Assembly (NCBI RefSeq): GCF_019925205.1
Contig: NC_083566.1
Span: 682,001-746,000 of the forward strand
Source: Metopolophium dirhodum
Taxonomy: Eukaryota; Arthropoda; Insecta; Hemiptera; Aphididae
Length of the DNA stretch: 64,000 nt
Direction of reading: 5' to 3'
Part shown: piece after piece, positions 27,301 to 39,501 of the stretch
How positions within the stretch are numbered: position 1 is the stretch's first letter
How the letters are laid out: each line of letters begins with the position of its first letter
Made by a program: the position numbers and the translations under genes
The notes under the pieces: model-generated
What the model was told of the DNA's origin: nothing
What the model saw: only the letters and a program-made list of their open reading frames with translations
Databases searched by the model: none

Positions 27301-30300
27301 ATTTTATTTAAAAAAAAAACGTCATTAGAAATTTAGTAATTTCCCCCCTTTGATATTTCAATTGAGAATATAAAATATATTGAGCAGAAAAAGTAGCATA
27401 ATATTGTTTAATGGTATGTTTCGTAAATTGAATATTATGTTTTTCATAGTGATAACTAGGGCTTAGAAGTTATATCGGACTAAAAAGCTTTGAAAATCGA
27501 TTGCCTTATTATAGTAAAAAATACCCTTAATTGCAATTAAATATTTTTTAAATGGTTTTAAAAAATATTTATGTGATATTGCTTTGTTTATTTTTATCAA
27601 AAAGTGACATTAGGTACAATTAAAAATAACATATAATGTGTCTGTGTTAATCAGTGTTTGATGTTGTCTAACTATGTATCTTCGATCTGCACATACTCGA
27701 ATTTCACATAACTTACAAAAAAGAATGGACCCGTTACTTGAAAATACATTTATGACTCATAAGTCATAACATAGTAAAATCCTATTTCGTAATAGGTACT
27801 AAATTCTTAAACTAATAATTAAATACATACGCGTCATGAACTAATTACAAATATATACTGATATTATGAAATTACTAAATTTAAATAATTAATTATTGAT
27901 GCTGAATTTTAAAAGGGGATTTCATAAATTATACTTAACCATTTATAACGTTATACTAAACATAGAAAAATGATACCATAAAAAAATAAAATCTCATACT
28001 ATTCTATCTCCCCTTAAGGATTAGGTATATTATTTAATTTTAAGTATAAGTAAATTTCTCAATCCCCATCATATAAATGTATAGGTGATACCTTTAAAAC
28101 TCTAATATTAATTTTGGTTTTAATAAATAACAGTGTGATATACAATATATTACATCAATACGTGTTCGAGGGAAAATATAATGTGTTTTATATAGTGTGC
28201 TTTTTAAACTTGGTGCTTTGTTGAGCACAAATTATTAGTTTAGAACAAATTAATAGCGATTTTAGGTATAAAGGTTGCTAATTTTATCGACATCATAATA
28301 TTTGGCTCAAAAGTAATTAATTGCCTCTAAGTGACATTGACCTATTTCTAAAATTGTGAAATATTTACTTAAATCATCTAACATAATCATATTTATTCGA
28401 TTTTTCCATCATTTTCTAGGTTATATCTTATTATTATTATAAAAACCCTATTAAAAAAAGTTATACAGTAGTTAAACTACAGTATACGAACTTAAGTTAT
28501 CAGTGAAAAGTTGCATACTATATTTTGAATATCTATTACTGTATTAGTATCTATATTAAACAAAACTAGAATATGTTTTAAGATTTATAACCTCATTTAA
28601 AAAACTAAAAATGTATAGATACTCAAAGACGTAATCACTGAATGTAGATAGCATTAAACTAGGAAGAATGTACCAAAAAAACATCTTTAAGTGTTTTATT
28701 GGAATTTCATTGTGAAAGAATGTTGAACATGCCAATGACGTCTGTATGGGAAAAAAATAAAGCTAAATAGAAGCTTTCGTGTATAAATCGACATTGGCTC
28801 GGTCTGAAGACCTTCGATCTGCTTTATAAATATACCCGATCGACATTGCCCAGCATTCATAAAAATAAATCAGTTATTATTGACGATCGGTAGTGAACGT
28901 AACCCATTCCTCCTAGATTAACATTGTATTCGTGTTCAATCTTCGTAAAAAAATGTCCAAAAGCTTCCGGGGTAGGTCGGCTAAGAGCATCGAAGCTACA
29001 TTGCTGAGCAACGCACACAAAAATATCGCTGAAGATTTAATATTAACAAAGGTATCGACAAAAGAAAACTACAGAGGCGAAATGAAAATTAAAAGAAAAA
29101 CCATTTTTGATTTAACCCATACATATAACTCTTTGGATGAGACCAAAATGCTACAGCCTCTACACGAAATCTCGAATGAACTCCGGAAGTTCGAGGCTAA
29201 AAGTTCTAATTATTTTGAAGATGGAAGGTATATTAATTAGGATATCGACAAATCTATTTTGTTTCTGTTGTTGTATATGATTTATTGTTTAAATTGTATT
29301 AATGATGTACATGGATATTTATTTTCAGTAAGCAAACAAGCATCGAAATTGAACAATTGAGTGCTCGCGTAGTTGAAGCCGAGACAAAATTGAAGACGGA
29401 AGTGACGAGAATTAAGAAGAAGCTGCACATTCAGATAACTGAATTGGAAATGTCATTAGATGTGGCCAACAAAAATAACATTGAGCTACAAAAAACTATC
29501 AAAAAGCAATCTCTCCACTTAACGGTAAAATTGATTTTAAAATTAAATATAAAAAGTAAAAACTATATAAATGCCATTAGGTAGGTAATTGTCCCTGGAG
29601 TCTTCACTGTTAATATAAAGTAATAATTATCAACTGATTAATAATTGCAATAAGAAGTAGGTATAGGTATTATAACTTTGTAGTTTATAAATTGCACCAA
29701 AATAAGGATATGTATGTAATTTTCACCATCGTATTATAGTCGAAAATAGTGTTTGTAATTTGCGCCAAAATTAAATAGTATCTATATAATATAATAGTTA
29801 TAATCTATATAATAGTTATAATCTATATAATAGTTGATCGTTAAGTATTCGATTACTTCGTCGGTACGCTATATGAGACTTGACAGACTCGAATAGTCAA
29901 ATGACAATAATAATTTTTCACAATTTTTAACTACCCGCCGCCTTATCTGTTAGGTACGTACCTAATCATTCGAATTTCGAAAAATTGACAACTGATCCGT
30001 CGTCATCACGTTATTATACACACATATTTAAAAATATTATTTATTATTATAATATTATATATTTATAATATATGTTCTTCATATATTATTGTTATTAGGT
30101 GGGTACCTAGCTTTAAAGTCAATACTGACGTACCGTAGTCCGTATAACGGTGTGAATATGTTAGTGAAATAACCGGTAAAATCTAAAATGGAATATTCTG
30201 TGTCATTAGTACTTATTATACTTATTAGCTTAATAGCTTCTCATATCCCAATATATCATACTTTACTATCGAAACGTATACGTACTATCGAAAGAATGAT

Positions 30301-31968
30301 CGATATGAATTTTAGTGCAAATGACAAACACATTTCAAAAGTGTTGGTGCAAATTATTTGGTATAACAATAAATTATGTTGTATATATTTTTTTGTAAAT
30401 TTTGGTGCAAATTGACTACAGCCCCCGAACCAAGTTTTATGATTCAATATTTTAAATAAAAATACATACCTATATATTACTTATTAGCACACTATTTATA
30501 CTATTCTAAATTGTTATATACCTATGCTGATTCCATAGTAGGTACAATGTTACACGATTGTAAGTTAAGTTTTACACTTAAGTTTTTTGCCAATGTTGCT
30601 ATTTTATAGGTTAGTTTCTTCCAATAATAATATTATTGAAAGAAACTAATTATGTTTCATATACTTCTCCAAATTTATGATAATTTCATATTTAATTGAA
30701 ACTTGTATATATTAGTTATTATTTATATTATTAAATAGGAATTGCAAGCTCACTACGACGAAGGTCAACGCCAGTTGGCTGTTACATTGGATCAGTTGGC
30801 CATTGCTCAGCGCAAGATCCAATCTCTTACTGGAGAAATGGAAGAGCTCCGTGGAAACTACGACGCTGTAAGTGTTAAACATAAACATATAGCCAAAAAT
30901 GTTTGACAGAAATCAAAGTCCAAAGCTTTTAATTTATATATTATATTGTAGACATTGCGCAACAAACGTGCCATTGAAATTATGTATGAAGAATCACAGA
31001 GCCGTGTAAACGAATTGACCACCATCAACGTTAACTTGTCGTCATCCAGATCTAAGATTGAACAAGAACTACACCAATTGGTATCAGATTACGAAGAAGT
31101 ATCTAAGGAGTTGAGAGTGAGTTTTCACTTTTCTTCTAAGTCAAGTCCTAATCATAATGTACCTAAATTGATTTATTGTCCTTGTCTTAAAGATATCCGA
31201 TGAACGTTACCAACGGGTGCAAATTGAAATGAAACACACTGTAGAAATATTGCACGAAGAACAAGAGAGAGTGATTAAGATCGAAGCCATTAAGAAGTCG
31301 TTGGAAATCGAAGTCAAGAATATTTCTGTTCGTCTCGAAGAAGTCGAAGCCAACGCTATTGTGGGTGGCAAACGCATTATTGGCAAATTAGAAGCCAGAG
31401 TGAGTACAATATTACGATAATAATTTAATTATCAATTTAATATTTTACTCACACGGGCAATGGCTTTTTTTTCAAACAGATTCGCGACTTGGAATTAGAA
31501 ATCGACGAAGAAAAACGTCGTCACGCCGAGAGTATTAAGATCTTGCGCAAGAAGGAACGTTCTCTCAAGGAGCTGGTCATTCAAAGCGAAGAAGATCACA
31601 AGAACGTACAGCTTTTACAAGAAGCTTTAGACAAAGTCAACCAGAAGGTCAACATCTACAAGAGGCAATTACAAGAACAGGTTTGAATTTGTTAACTAAT
31701 ATAATATAGGTACACGTGCGTGCGGTAAATCACCAGTAAATTATTGCTATTTCGTTTACAGGAAGGTATGAGCACCCAGAGTGTAACTCGAGTGAGGCGA
31801 TTCCAGAGAGAATTGGAAGCAGCCGAAGACAGAGCCGACACTGCTGAAAGCAATCTGTCTTTGATCCGCGCCAAGCACAGGAGCTTCGTGACAACCTCAC
31901 ACCCAGGCTCGCAAGTGTATGTTGTGCAAGAATCGAGGGCTACAACTACGTCTTCAGAACAATATTAA
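18399..31968 (+). CDS. Prm: Paramyosin, full-length isoform
   Basis: Thick-filament core protein of invertebrate muscle; it forms a parallel two-stranded coiled coil. Eighteen coding exons join in phase: 18399-18509, 18919-18975, 22827-22913, 22995-23161, 23231-23309, 23373-23492, 23555-23680, 23748-23944, 24016-24148, 24224-24440, 24511-24638, 24713-24825, 29329-29524, 30739-30867, 30952-31116, 31193-31399, 31480-31680, 31762-31968. They total 2640 nt, or 879 residues, the usual insect length. A short non-helical head starting MSSSKTTKSYSYR (about residues 1-30) precedes an uninterrupted heptad-rich rod, and a short non-helical tail ends TSSEQY. Landmarks include KIRLLQEDLE, ERLEEAEGGA, SDYEEVSKELR and VRRFQRELEAAEDRADTAES. 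Intron 2 (about 3.9 kb) and intron 12 (about 4.5 kb) are long; most others are under 150 nt. The exon 6 donor is a weak GTTAGA. AATAAA signals lie at 32183, 32202 and 32338. Confidence 0.97.
18976..22826 (+). other. Paramyosin intron 2
   Basis: About 3.85 kb of AT-rich intron. No recognisable element ends, RNA gene or alternative exon were found. In insects long 5' introns of muscle genes often carry enhancers, but I cannot identify a site here. Confidence 0.5.
25486..26814. mobile_element. Possible hAT-type element in paramyosin intron 12
   Basis: The left end is CAGTGGTGGTC at 25486. The right end, ACTACACCACTG at 26803-26814, is the inverse of the TIR of the small element at 15507. The adjacent 7-mers TCTATAC and TCAATAC match at 6/7, a weak target duplication. 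There is no transposase frame. An AC microsatellite is inside at about 25811-25836. The right part repeats GCGCCAAAAT words and contains a 32-bp segment (26421-26452) whose first 30 bases recur in inverted form at 50711-50740 (29/30 identical). The boundaries are tentative, since only the first 8 TIR bases agree well. Confidence 0.4.
25811..25836. repeat. (AC)n microsatellite
   Basis: Short run of CA dinucleotides with one TA interruption in paramyosin intron 12. Confidence 0.7.
28825..28952 (+). promoter_or_regulatory. Internal promoter for miniparamyosin
   Basis: TATAAATA at 28825-28832 lies inside paramyosin intron 12, about 120 nt before the miniparamyosin ATG at 28953. Start-like words downstream are CATTCAT (28853-28859, at the expected distance of about 30) and TCAGTT (28870-28875). 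In Drosophila the short paramyosin isoform is transcribed from its own promoter inside the gene. That precedent plus the TATA box supports the call; the exact start is unknown. Confidence 0.65.
28953..31968 (+). CDS. Prm: Miniparamyosin, short isoform from internal promoter
   Basis: The private first exon 28953-29227 encodes about 91 residues, starting MSKSFRGRSAKSIEAT and ending NYFEDG. It ends in phase 2 at AG|GTATAT, the same phase as paramyosin exon 12, so it splices directly onto shared exon 13 at 29329 and continues to 31968. The product would be 459 residues: a unique N-terminal head, then the last 368 residues of the paramyosin rod and tail. The head is basic, rich in S/K/N, and not a heptad coiled coil. 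Insect miniparamyosin is known to have this design, a unique head of roughly 100 residues plus about 360 shared residues. The ATG is preceded by an A-rich context and by a TATA box about 120 nt upstream. The exon lies in the long intron that separates the two halves of the gene. Confidence 0.88.
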
Positions 31969-33639
31969 TTCATTTAATAACAATGATTTTCTGTTTTTAT
32001 TAATGTAACATTTATTTTTTTTTTTTAATAATCGACCGAAATAGGCTACACATATTCCACGTGACGCAAATCGTTTTAGCTTTTACCACTCTTCGAAAAA
32101 CACTTTCTCAACCGTTTTGTGTTTAGTATATTCTCAAAAGTACCTACTTTAACTAAACACGACAAATTTATCAGAAAAAAAAAATAAATGTAATACAATG
32201 AAATAAATGCTTTTAAAATATGTATCACAATCTTCAAGTTGGACAAGCTGGAAAATATCATTACGATCAGTAGACCTACTTTTGGTTATTTATGAATTTC
32301 ATTCAATATAATACGTATTTCATATTATGTCTACATCAATAAAACGAATTAATAAAATAATTTAAAATGGTTCATTTATTTTTACCTTATTACTGCCTCA
32401 GCCTGTACTATAACTCGTAAGTTTCATACATTCATGTACGTATATTGTTTAAGTTTACATTTAGGTATAAGTGTATATTTGTAGGACAGTGCACGGCCAC
32501 GCTTATAAATTATTGAAAAATTCTCGTTGCTAAGTATTGCATATTATTATTGTTCCGAATTTTTTTTTAACTCGACATGATCTGTTTTTCGCTTTTCATA
32601 TTATATAATGCATCGTCGGCTATCGTCCAGCGTCATTGGCACAATTTAGAGTACCATCCTGAGACGTGTCTTTATGGGTCTCAAATTTATCGATGAAGTA
32701 ATGATCATGTAAAATATTTGGGGGGGGGGGGCTTAAGTAATTGGTAGCAACAATTGTTTGATTCGTGGGACCTTACCAATAGTTACTACACTGTCTACAC
32801 TCCTATCTGTCTTGTCGTTACAATATTATACTTTTCGTAGAACATTTTGTTATTTTAACGAAATTGGCCAGACTGAACAGAAAATCGAATATTTTATAGA
32901 ACTGGAACATTATGTTCAATTAGAATTGTTTCCATATTAGATTTTAAGATTTTAGAACCAAACTAAACATCTAAATTCAATAAAAATTTAAGCCATCCAT
33001 TTATGACTAAATAAAATTGAGTTTTATTAATTTTTAGACAAATTTTAGAGTTAAATGTATTTTAAACGTTGGTAATAACTTTTTCAAAATATTCGACGTA
33101 CCTAAGTATACTTCTTAAATTAGATATAATATTTTATTACCCATATAATTTTCATAATTGATGTCATACGGTTTAACTAGTAACAATTTTATTTTTATTT
33201 GTCAGGTTTTTGTTACACTCTATATTCACCCGAAAACGTGTAGACAAAAAGAAAAAAGGGTGGGATAAGTCACCACTTTATAACAATGTAAGTAAAAGTT
33301 TCAAAGCACCATAAAAAACATTTTTGATTTACAACAAAAATTTAAAATCATTATTCTTTGTTTAAATATTTAATATTGTCCTCATTAAATTGTTAACTTA
33401 ATAAATCTATAAAAAAAATCCAGTCTATGCATCTTTAATATTTTTAAATAGCTTTAATAACAACTTTAAAACAACTTTGTATAACATTTTAAAGGTTTTT
33501 GATAGAGTACAATTATTTTTTTTCTATTGATACCTATTTATAAAAAAACAACTAAAAAAATCAAAAAGTAAAATATCTTCAAATAACTCAAAAAGATTAA
33601 AAAAAAGTTTGAAAATTATATAAAGTAGGTATTGAAAAT
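31969..33639. other. Paramyosin 3' UTR and intergenic DNA
   Basis: Contains the AATAAA signals of the paramyosin gene (32183, 32202, 32338) and a run of 12 G at 32720-32731. No further gene is visible. Confidence 0.5.
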
Positions 33640-34905
33640 GCTTATATAGGTGAAATATTTTGGTGTAAATGTCAAGTATTTATGGTTATTCGTTTTTGAA
33701 TTACCTACACCAAAATAAGAAAATCTTATGAATATTTTAGAAATTTAAATATACGATAATCTTATTCTTTGTTGAAAACTAGTTTTGCGAAAGGTCTTGT
33801 AAGCACCTCTCGAGATTTGACTCATAAGCTAACTGAAAATTATCGAAAATACAATATAGTTAATCACAGGTAGTCACAATATTTTTTTATAAGCGTTTAA
33901 AGTTCATAAAAATCACAAAAATTTACCATTTAGTTTGTTGTAAAAGATTTTTAAGTTATAACAATTTTAATATTTATGCTTATACCTATTAGGTCTGAAA
34001 ATTTAAGACTGGTTCCATATAAGTTTTTCTTACATGAGTTATAAAAAAGTTAGAACAATTTAACAATTATCTTTTATGAATACCTATCTGAAGTTTAAAC
34101 TTCGACTAAATTCATCAAAATCATGAAAATGTTAAAATTATTTTATAATTAAATACTAAGCAAATATTCAATTTTTATAGCCAAGACTTGGTAATTTAAT
34201 ACAATGTTTCTTAAAAAATGTTTTTACTGAAACAAAAAAATATAAAACATATAAATTAAATACCATTATTTCTTATATAGACATTTTAAGTTAAAATTTA
34301 GACAATATTCAATATTTAAACAAAAAATAACAATTTTAGTTATTTTTAAGTACCTAATTCCAAAATATTATCCATGGGGATTTAAAACTTTTATGGCGTA
34401 TATTATTATGCTGTATGTAGGTACACAATACAATTTTCAAAACATTTAGATTAATTTTAAGCTATTGCCTATTTATACCACGAGTCACAAATCTATTAAT
34501 ACTGTACTATAGTAAGTTGGTATTGATTCAAAAGTTAATAACAATAATATATTATGATACAAATATTGAAATATATATACTATTTTAAGAATTAAATATT
34601 AATAATGTCATAATAAAATATGAAATGTTTTTGACAAAAATTAATTCAATCTAACCATATTAATTATTAAATAAATTACAATAATAGCAATATAAATATA
34701 TTATAAGATAAACTTAGGCTGACAGTCTACAGACCATCTTCATTCTTCACTCATAATAGTTTTTTGTATCCGATGATTTATCATTCAAATTCAAATTTAA
34801 GTTTTAACACATATTATATTGCTTACAATGACATTATGACAGCTATACTCGATTCTCGATACCTACCGTACAATAGAGTGGTTACCTACTTTCTCCCTTT
34901 TTATC
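33640..34905 (+). repeat. Dispersed repeat family, diverged copy
   Basis: The body blocks and 3' end of the family are recognisable but diverged: CACTCATAATAGTTTTTTGTATC at about 34748, a degenerate hairpin, TTCAAATTCAAATTTAA, then CTACCGTACAATAGAGTGG and a pyrimidine-rich end. This is the oldest-looking copy in the window. Confidence 0.5.
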
Positions 34906-35455
34906 TTTTTTTATTCTCTCGTATGTCCTAGTGCACCATAAGAGTGTAAAAATAGGAAAAAAAATTGTCTCATAATAGAATATATGAGTGCTTAGTTACT
35001 TAGTAAAAATTAAAAACAAATTATTTTTATAATTGGTTTCCTTTTTGAAAACAGGATATTTTACTGTCCTGAAAATAAACCCAGGACAATGGGTCAAAGA
35101 ATTGATAAATGGAACATGGGGTCACATTAGACATACATAAAATGGTGTAGGTAGAATATACAAACTATGTATTTCACTTACAAGATGTATAATGAGTATT
35201 TAATGACAATAATATAATATAGTATAATTTATTTATTGTATAAACATTAAACATGTAAATTTTGAGTTTTTGAGAATTTTAAGTTTTGTTTACTACAGTA
35301 ATACACGAAAATTAATGAGTCTTCGAGGAAAATTTAACACACAAAACATACATTTTATTCACAAAATTGTTGCTTTGATCAATTCTAAATGGTATTAAGT
35401 TACCTATTGCATCAAACTCATAAGAAAACAACAATAGTGTATTCACATATTTAAA

Positions 35456-37683
35456 TTACTGATTAGCGTTGACTATTTCAACAAATTCTGGTTTTAAGGA
35501 TGCACCTCCAACCAAAAATCCATCAATGTCGCATTCTTTAGCTAATTCTCGGCAATTAGATGATGTCACAGATCCACCATAAATGATGCGTGTAGTCTTG
35601 GCAACAGTTTCATTTACTTCATCACTTAGCCATTTTCTCAAAATTTTATGGACATCTTGGGCCTGAATAAAAAATATATAATATAAGTACACAATAAAAT
35701 CACTATAGATATATTTAACAACTTACTTGTTGAGGGCTGGCAGTCTTACCAGTACCAATGGCCCAGACTGGTTCATAAGCAATAACTACATTTTGCCAAT
35801 TGCATATTTTCTCCTTAATAGCTTTAATTTGCTTAGCTACAACCGCTTCAGTTTGTCCGGCTTCACGTTCTTCAAGAGTTTCACCAATACATGCGACAAC
35901 AGATAATCCAGACTCAAGAGCATGATTTACTTTTTCAGCAATGAGCTGTTCAAACATTTAAAACAATTTAGAATTAATACCAAGGTTTTTAACTGGGAGA
36001 GAACCCTACTCATAGTCATACCTAAATCATGCATATTTATTTAAAACCGAATTTACTATTAGAATTTAGGTAATAAGGAAAATTATTTTTCCAAAAATAA
36101 ATATGTAGTTATTGTGTTAATAACCATACATAAAATAAAAATAACAAATGATGTTTTTGAACTAACTAATTAATTAAGTTTATCTTAAATGTTTTGATTT
36201 ATTTAAAATGTGTATGCAATAGACAACTTTATGACAAATTATTTTTCAAGACGTAAAAATAAAATAATTTCTTCTCAAATACAACGGGCCAAAATAACAT
36301 TCACATGTAAAACTTAATTGGTAAAAACCCAAGTTCACATGCTAAGATTTTTGGAAATACATTAAACTATTTATTTTTATTTGACATTTTTTTAATGTTG
36401 ATTATTATTTATTCAACAAATAGACTATGATCTATAGCTTTTTTGTTTTATTTTTTCGTGAGTATTTAATACATTATGTTTATGTCTGTACTAAAACAAG
36501 ATCGTTTATTATGATTTAATGATCAGAAGCAAATAAACTAACATTAGAGTTTAGACTACAGTCCAATAATCGCATTGAAAACATTTACATGTAAAAACTA
36601 AAAGTGTATACCACATTAATTCTTGGCACTTATTGTACCTTTATTTATATTATATCATAATTTGTAAAATACTAATATTTTTATATTTTTATTTAATGGT
36701 AAATAAACTAAAAAAAAGTAAACTATAAAAACTAAAAACATTTTTATCCATACCATTGGACTAAATAGATCATAGACAGTCCTAACTCCTAAGTCTGTTA
36801 AAATTGGAAGAAAATATGTTAGTAACGTAGTACATACCAAAAAAAAGGGAACCAACTAGTGTAGTATCTGCTATTAGCCTCTAGTGGAACTAATGCACTT
36901 CACCATGCCCCATAGGTAGTCCTTACAAATTTCAAATTTTTGTTTTTAACATTTGTTTTTTAATTCTGATTTTGAAACAGTTTGAATTTTTTTAAGAAAT
37001 TATAACAAAAAAACTTTGTGTCTAAGGAAAAACATATTTCCAAAAAAAAAAAAAAACAGTATGTTTGGCACTTGCTTGGCGCCATTGCTACGCTCCGCCA
37101 ACCGAAAATATCTATCAATTTGTTATGAAAAACCACGTTTAGTGAATCTTGAAAATAACTTTAAAAAAATATGATATTGGGAATGCTCTCATCCAAAAAA
37201 AAAGTAGACCGTGTGTAGAAGTAGAAGAAAGTAGAAAAAAGAAAACCACCTACTTAAGGTCAGTTTTTACTTTTCAATTTAATGCAATACTTACAGTATC
37301 ACTTTCTTGAAATATCTGCCGACGTTCAGAGTGACCTAAAATCACCCAATCAATACCAATATCTTTTAACATACTGGGGCTTATCTCTCCAGTAAACGCG
37401 CCTTTTTCAGTTTTATAACAATTCTGTGCAGCAACATATATGTTACATGGTGCTTTTTCTTTGACAAAATCCAAGTATATGGCTGGTACTCCAATCAAAA
37501 CCTCTATAAAAAAAAAACATTTAAGTAACTATAACCACATCCCAATTTATTAGGTACTGTCATTATTAACTTACCAACATTAGGGTCCAAAGGTCCCTTT
37601 ACTAAATTGCTGAGTAGTTCATCAGCAACTTTCTTCGTGCCGTTCAACTTCCAGTTTCCTCCAACAAAGAATTTTCGTGACAT
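35456..37683 (-). CDS. Tpi: Triosephosphate isomerase
   Basis: Cytosolic glycolytic enzyme (EC 5.3.1.1) that interconverts dihydroxyacetone phosphate and glyceraldehyde 3-phosphate; an (alpha/beta)8 barrel homodimer. Four coding exons on the minus strand are in phase: 37683-37575, 37503-37295, 35945-35727 and 35662-35456. They total 744 nt, or 247 residues, a normal length. Catalytic landmarks are all present: N10 and K12 in GGNWKLNG, the His in ILGHSERRQ, the Glu in AYEPVWAIGTGKTA (with the flexible loop), and the phosphate-binding YGGSV and GFLVGGASL. ATG 37683 gives MSRKFFVGGNWK, as in other insects. Intron 2 (35946-37294) is 1.35 kb; the others are under 75 nt. A reverse-strand AATAAA lies at 35354-35359, about 100 nt past the stop. 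No break or missing residue; expected to be functional and housekeeping. Confidence 0.98.
35946..37294 (-). other. Tpi intron 2
   Basis: AT-rich 1.35-kb intron without recognisable elements. The GC-containing TGGCGCCATTGCTACGCTCC at about 37078 is the only compositionally distinct word. Confidence 0.6.
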
Positions 37684-38411
37684 GTTGGTCGTAGAGAAAA
37701 ACGATCTAGAGGAAAATAGATTAAGGAATTGAAAGTGAAAATTGAGAAAAATATAGAGAACGAGAATCAATGAGGAATGGACGCTGCTACGGTCTACGCC
37801 CTGCGTACGTTAAATGGAAATGAACTGATAAAGTGACGAACGCCGAATGCCGACCGTCAAAACTATTTGGTGGTCAAATGGAAGTTTTCAAATTGATGTT
37901 GATGAATGAAGATATGAGCCGTGATAAAGCTTAGGACATACTCATGACCTCTAATGTGGAACTTGAAAAATAAAATAATCGAACATAATATCTTGACAAG
38001 TCAAATTGATAACTATATTATCATAACTGATACGTTATCATTATTTGTATCAATGAGTGTTGTTGTTGCTTGGCGCTTGCTACTATAATTTGCCGTTTAA
38101 ACTTTAAAATTTATTTTAAAATACAAAATTTCTCTGCTTTCGTTAATACTTAATTCATTTTTTTTTTTTTACTAATCTATAGTAAATACTAATGAAATAC
38201 ATTATTGATACTAGTACCTTAATGTTATAGTATTAACGTACTATAGTATTTAGCGGTATTAAATATTTTCGAGTAAGTATGTGATATTATAATATTATTA
38301 TGTATAATAAGGGCCGGATTAAGACATTTTACGCCTCGAGGGCAATAATTGCACCTCCTTGCTATTTACCGCCATATGCCCTTATAGTTTGATATTTTTG
38401 CTATAAATGTG
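37684..38411. other. Tpi upstream region and retrotransposon target site
   Basis: The first 200 bp probably carry the Tpi promoter (minus strand); no TATA box is evident, as is common for housekeeping genes. At 38309 begins AAGGGCCGGATTAAGAC, resembling the end of aphid hAT-type repeats (GGGCCGGATT). This fragment is interrupted by the LTR retrotransposon inserted at 38412. Confidence 0.4.
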
Positions 38412-38632
38412 TGACATTATCACTATTATTATTACTATTACTTTTATCATTATTATTATTATTATTACTTTTCCACTCATGTTAGAGGTTATGTTTAATA
38501 TTCGAAGTTGTTGTTGTCGTGTGCGAACGTGGGACGCACGTCGTTCCTAACTTACTGAATTATTATGTATGTGTATTGAAGTTATTGAAAGTAATAAATT
38601 GTTGTAAACGAAAGTATAAGTTATTTCTTACA
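38412..38632 (+). repeat. 5' LTR
   Basis: 221 bp, starting TGACATTATC and ending TTCTTACA, with an internal ATT-rich microsatellite and an AATAAA-containing segment near the end. By eye it is identical to 46018-46238. Preceded by the ATGTG duplication. Confidence 0.95.
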
Positions 38633-38661
38633 TCAGAAGTGGGATAAAGAACGAATGTTAA

Positions 38662-39501
38662 TTATGGATGGTCAGATGAATGCGGATAAAAATGTCGACG
38701 GCGAGACGCAGTACTAGAAATCGACCCCGACTTTCGCTCCAAGATGATCTTCTTCTTATTTGCGCTCATTGAGTAATAACAACTAAAAACTCGAGCTTGT
38801 GAAAGTTCGCCCAATGATTTCTGCACCATGCTTTTGTCAAATTCATATCTATCACGCTTCGCAGTTTCGTCGATTCTACTAACTATATGAGAGTCATCAA
38901 TCACCTCATCTTCACCGTCATCATCATCATCTTCATCCTGATCATCAGTATTTATAGTATTTGTTTTCGTTAATGAATCGTCCTTCTCAGCAACATCTAA
39001 ACTCTCATCCTCATGACACCAATCCTCATCTTTCTCTTTCTTGATACTATTATCGGGAGTATTTACTTTATGATCTGGACTTAAATTCATGCTAATGACT
39101 TTCAAACGTATCTCATCCGATCCCTTGCTCTCACGAAGCGTCTGCGATGAGTGAGCTATAGGCAACACTCGACGCTCGCCAGTGGCAGACGTTCGAGCTG
39201 GAGTTTTAAGATTCCTCTCCCGTTCCTCTTTCCTTTGTCTTCTCGCATTAAATTTCGCATCAACTTGGTCAGGCGTCAATAACTGTGCGATCGCAGGCAG
39301 ATCTACCTTAATATCAGGGTTATCATGTCTTTTTCCTATACATTGTGTCGCCATGTACATGTTTGCATCAACTCCGTCGAATATTTCGAGCCTCACCATT
39401 TTGGGTCTTACAATCTCGAAGGACATACCTTGCAATCTTTTTACACTCACTACCCGTATCGTATCATCAGCCACTCGTAAGACAAAATCTTTGCCTTGCA
39501 T
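38662..39501 (-). CDS. Antisense 279-codon ORF inside the retrotransposon
   Basis: Uninterrupted minus-strand frame from ATG at 39501 (MQGKDFVLRVADDT) to a stop at 38662. It occupies nearly all the space between the 5' LTR and the surviving part of gag. The N-terminal half is mixed alpha/beta-like (RPKMVRLEIFDGVDANMYMA). The middle is basic (FNARRQRKEERERN). It is followed by S/T-rich sequence, then a strongly acidic tract (DDQDEDDDDDGEDE) and a basic C-terminal end. I recognise no family. The plus strand here lacks a gag frame, although the N-terminal half of capsid would be expected. So the segment looks like foreign or rearranged DNA carried in antisense by the element. Its length without stops in an AT-rich genome argues for real coding history. 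It could be a captured host exon, an antisense element gene, or an inverted segment. Confidence 0.55.
   Translation of the reverse strand: MQGKDFVLRVADDTIRVVSVKRLQGMSFEIVRPKMVRLEIFDGVDANMYMATQCIGKRHDNPDIKVDLPAIAQLLTPDQVDAKFNARRQRKEERERNLKTPARTSATGERRVLPIAHSSQTLRESKGSDEIRLKVISMNLSPDHKVNTPDNSIKKEKDEDWCHEDESLDVAEKDDSLTKTNTINTDDQDEDDDDDGEDEVIDDSHIVSRIDETAKRDRYEFDKSMVQKSLGELSQARVFSCYYSMSANKKKIILERKSGSISSTASRRRHFYPHSSDHP

Noticed and set aside
32720..32731. Run of 12 G as a quadruplex or regulatory element
   Set aside because: A single G homopolymer; more likely a slippage tract than a functional quadruplex.
38633..38660. Primer binding site directly after the 5' LTR
   Set aside because: TCAGAAGTGGGATAAAG could contain a tRNA-complementary stretch, but I could not match it to a specific tRNA 3' end with confidence.
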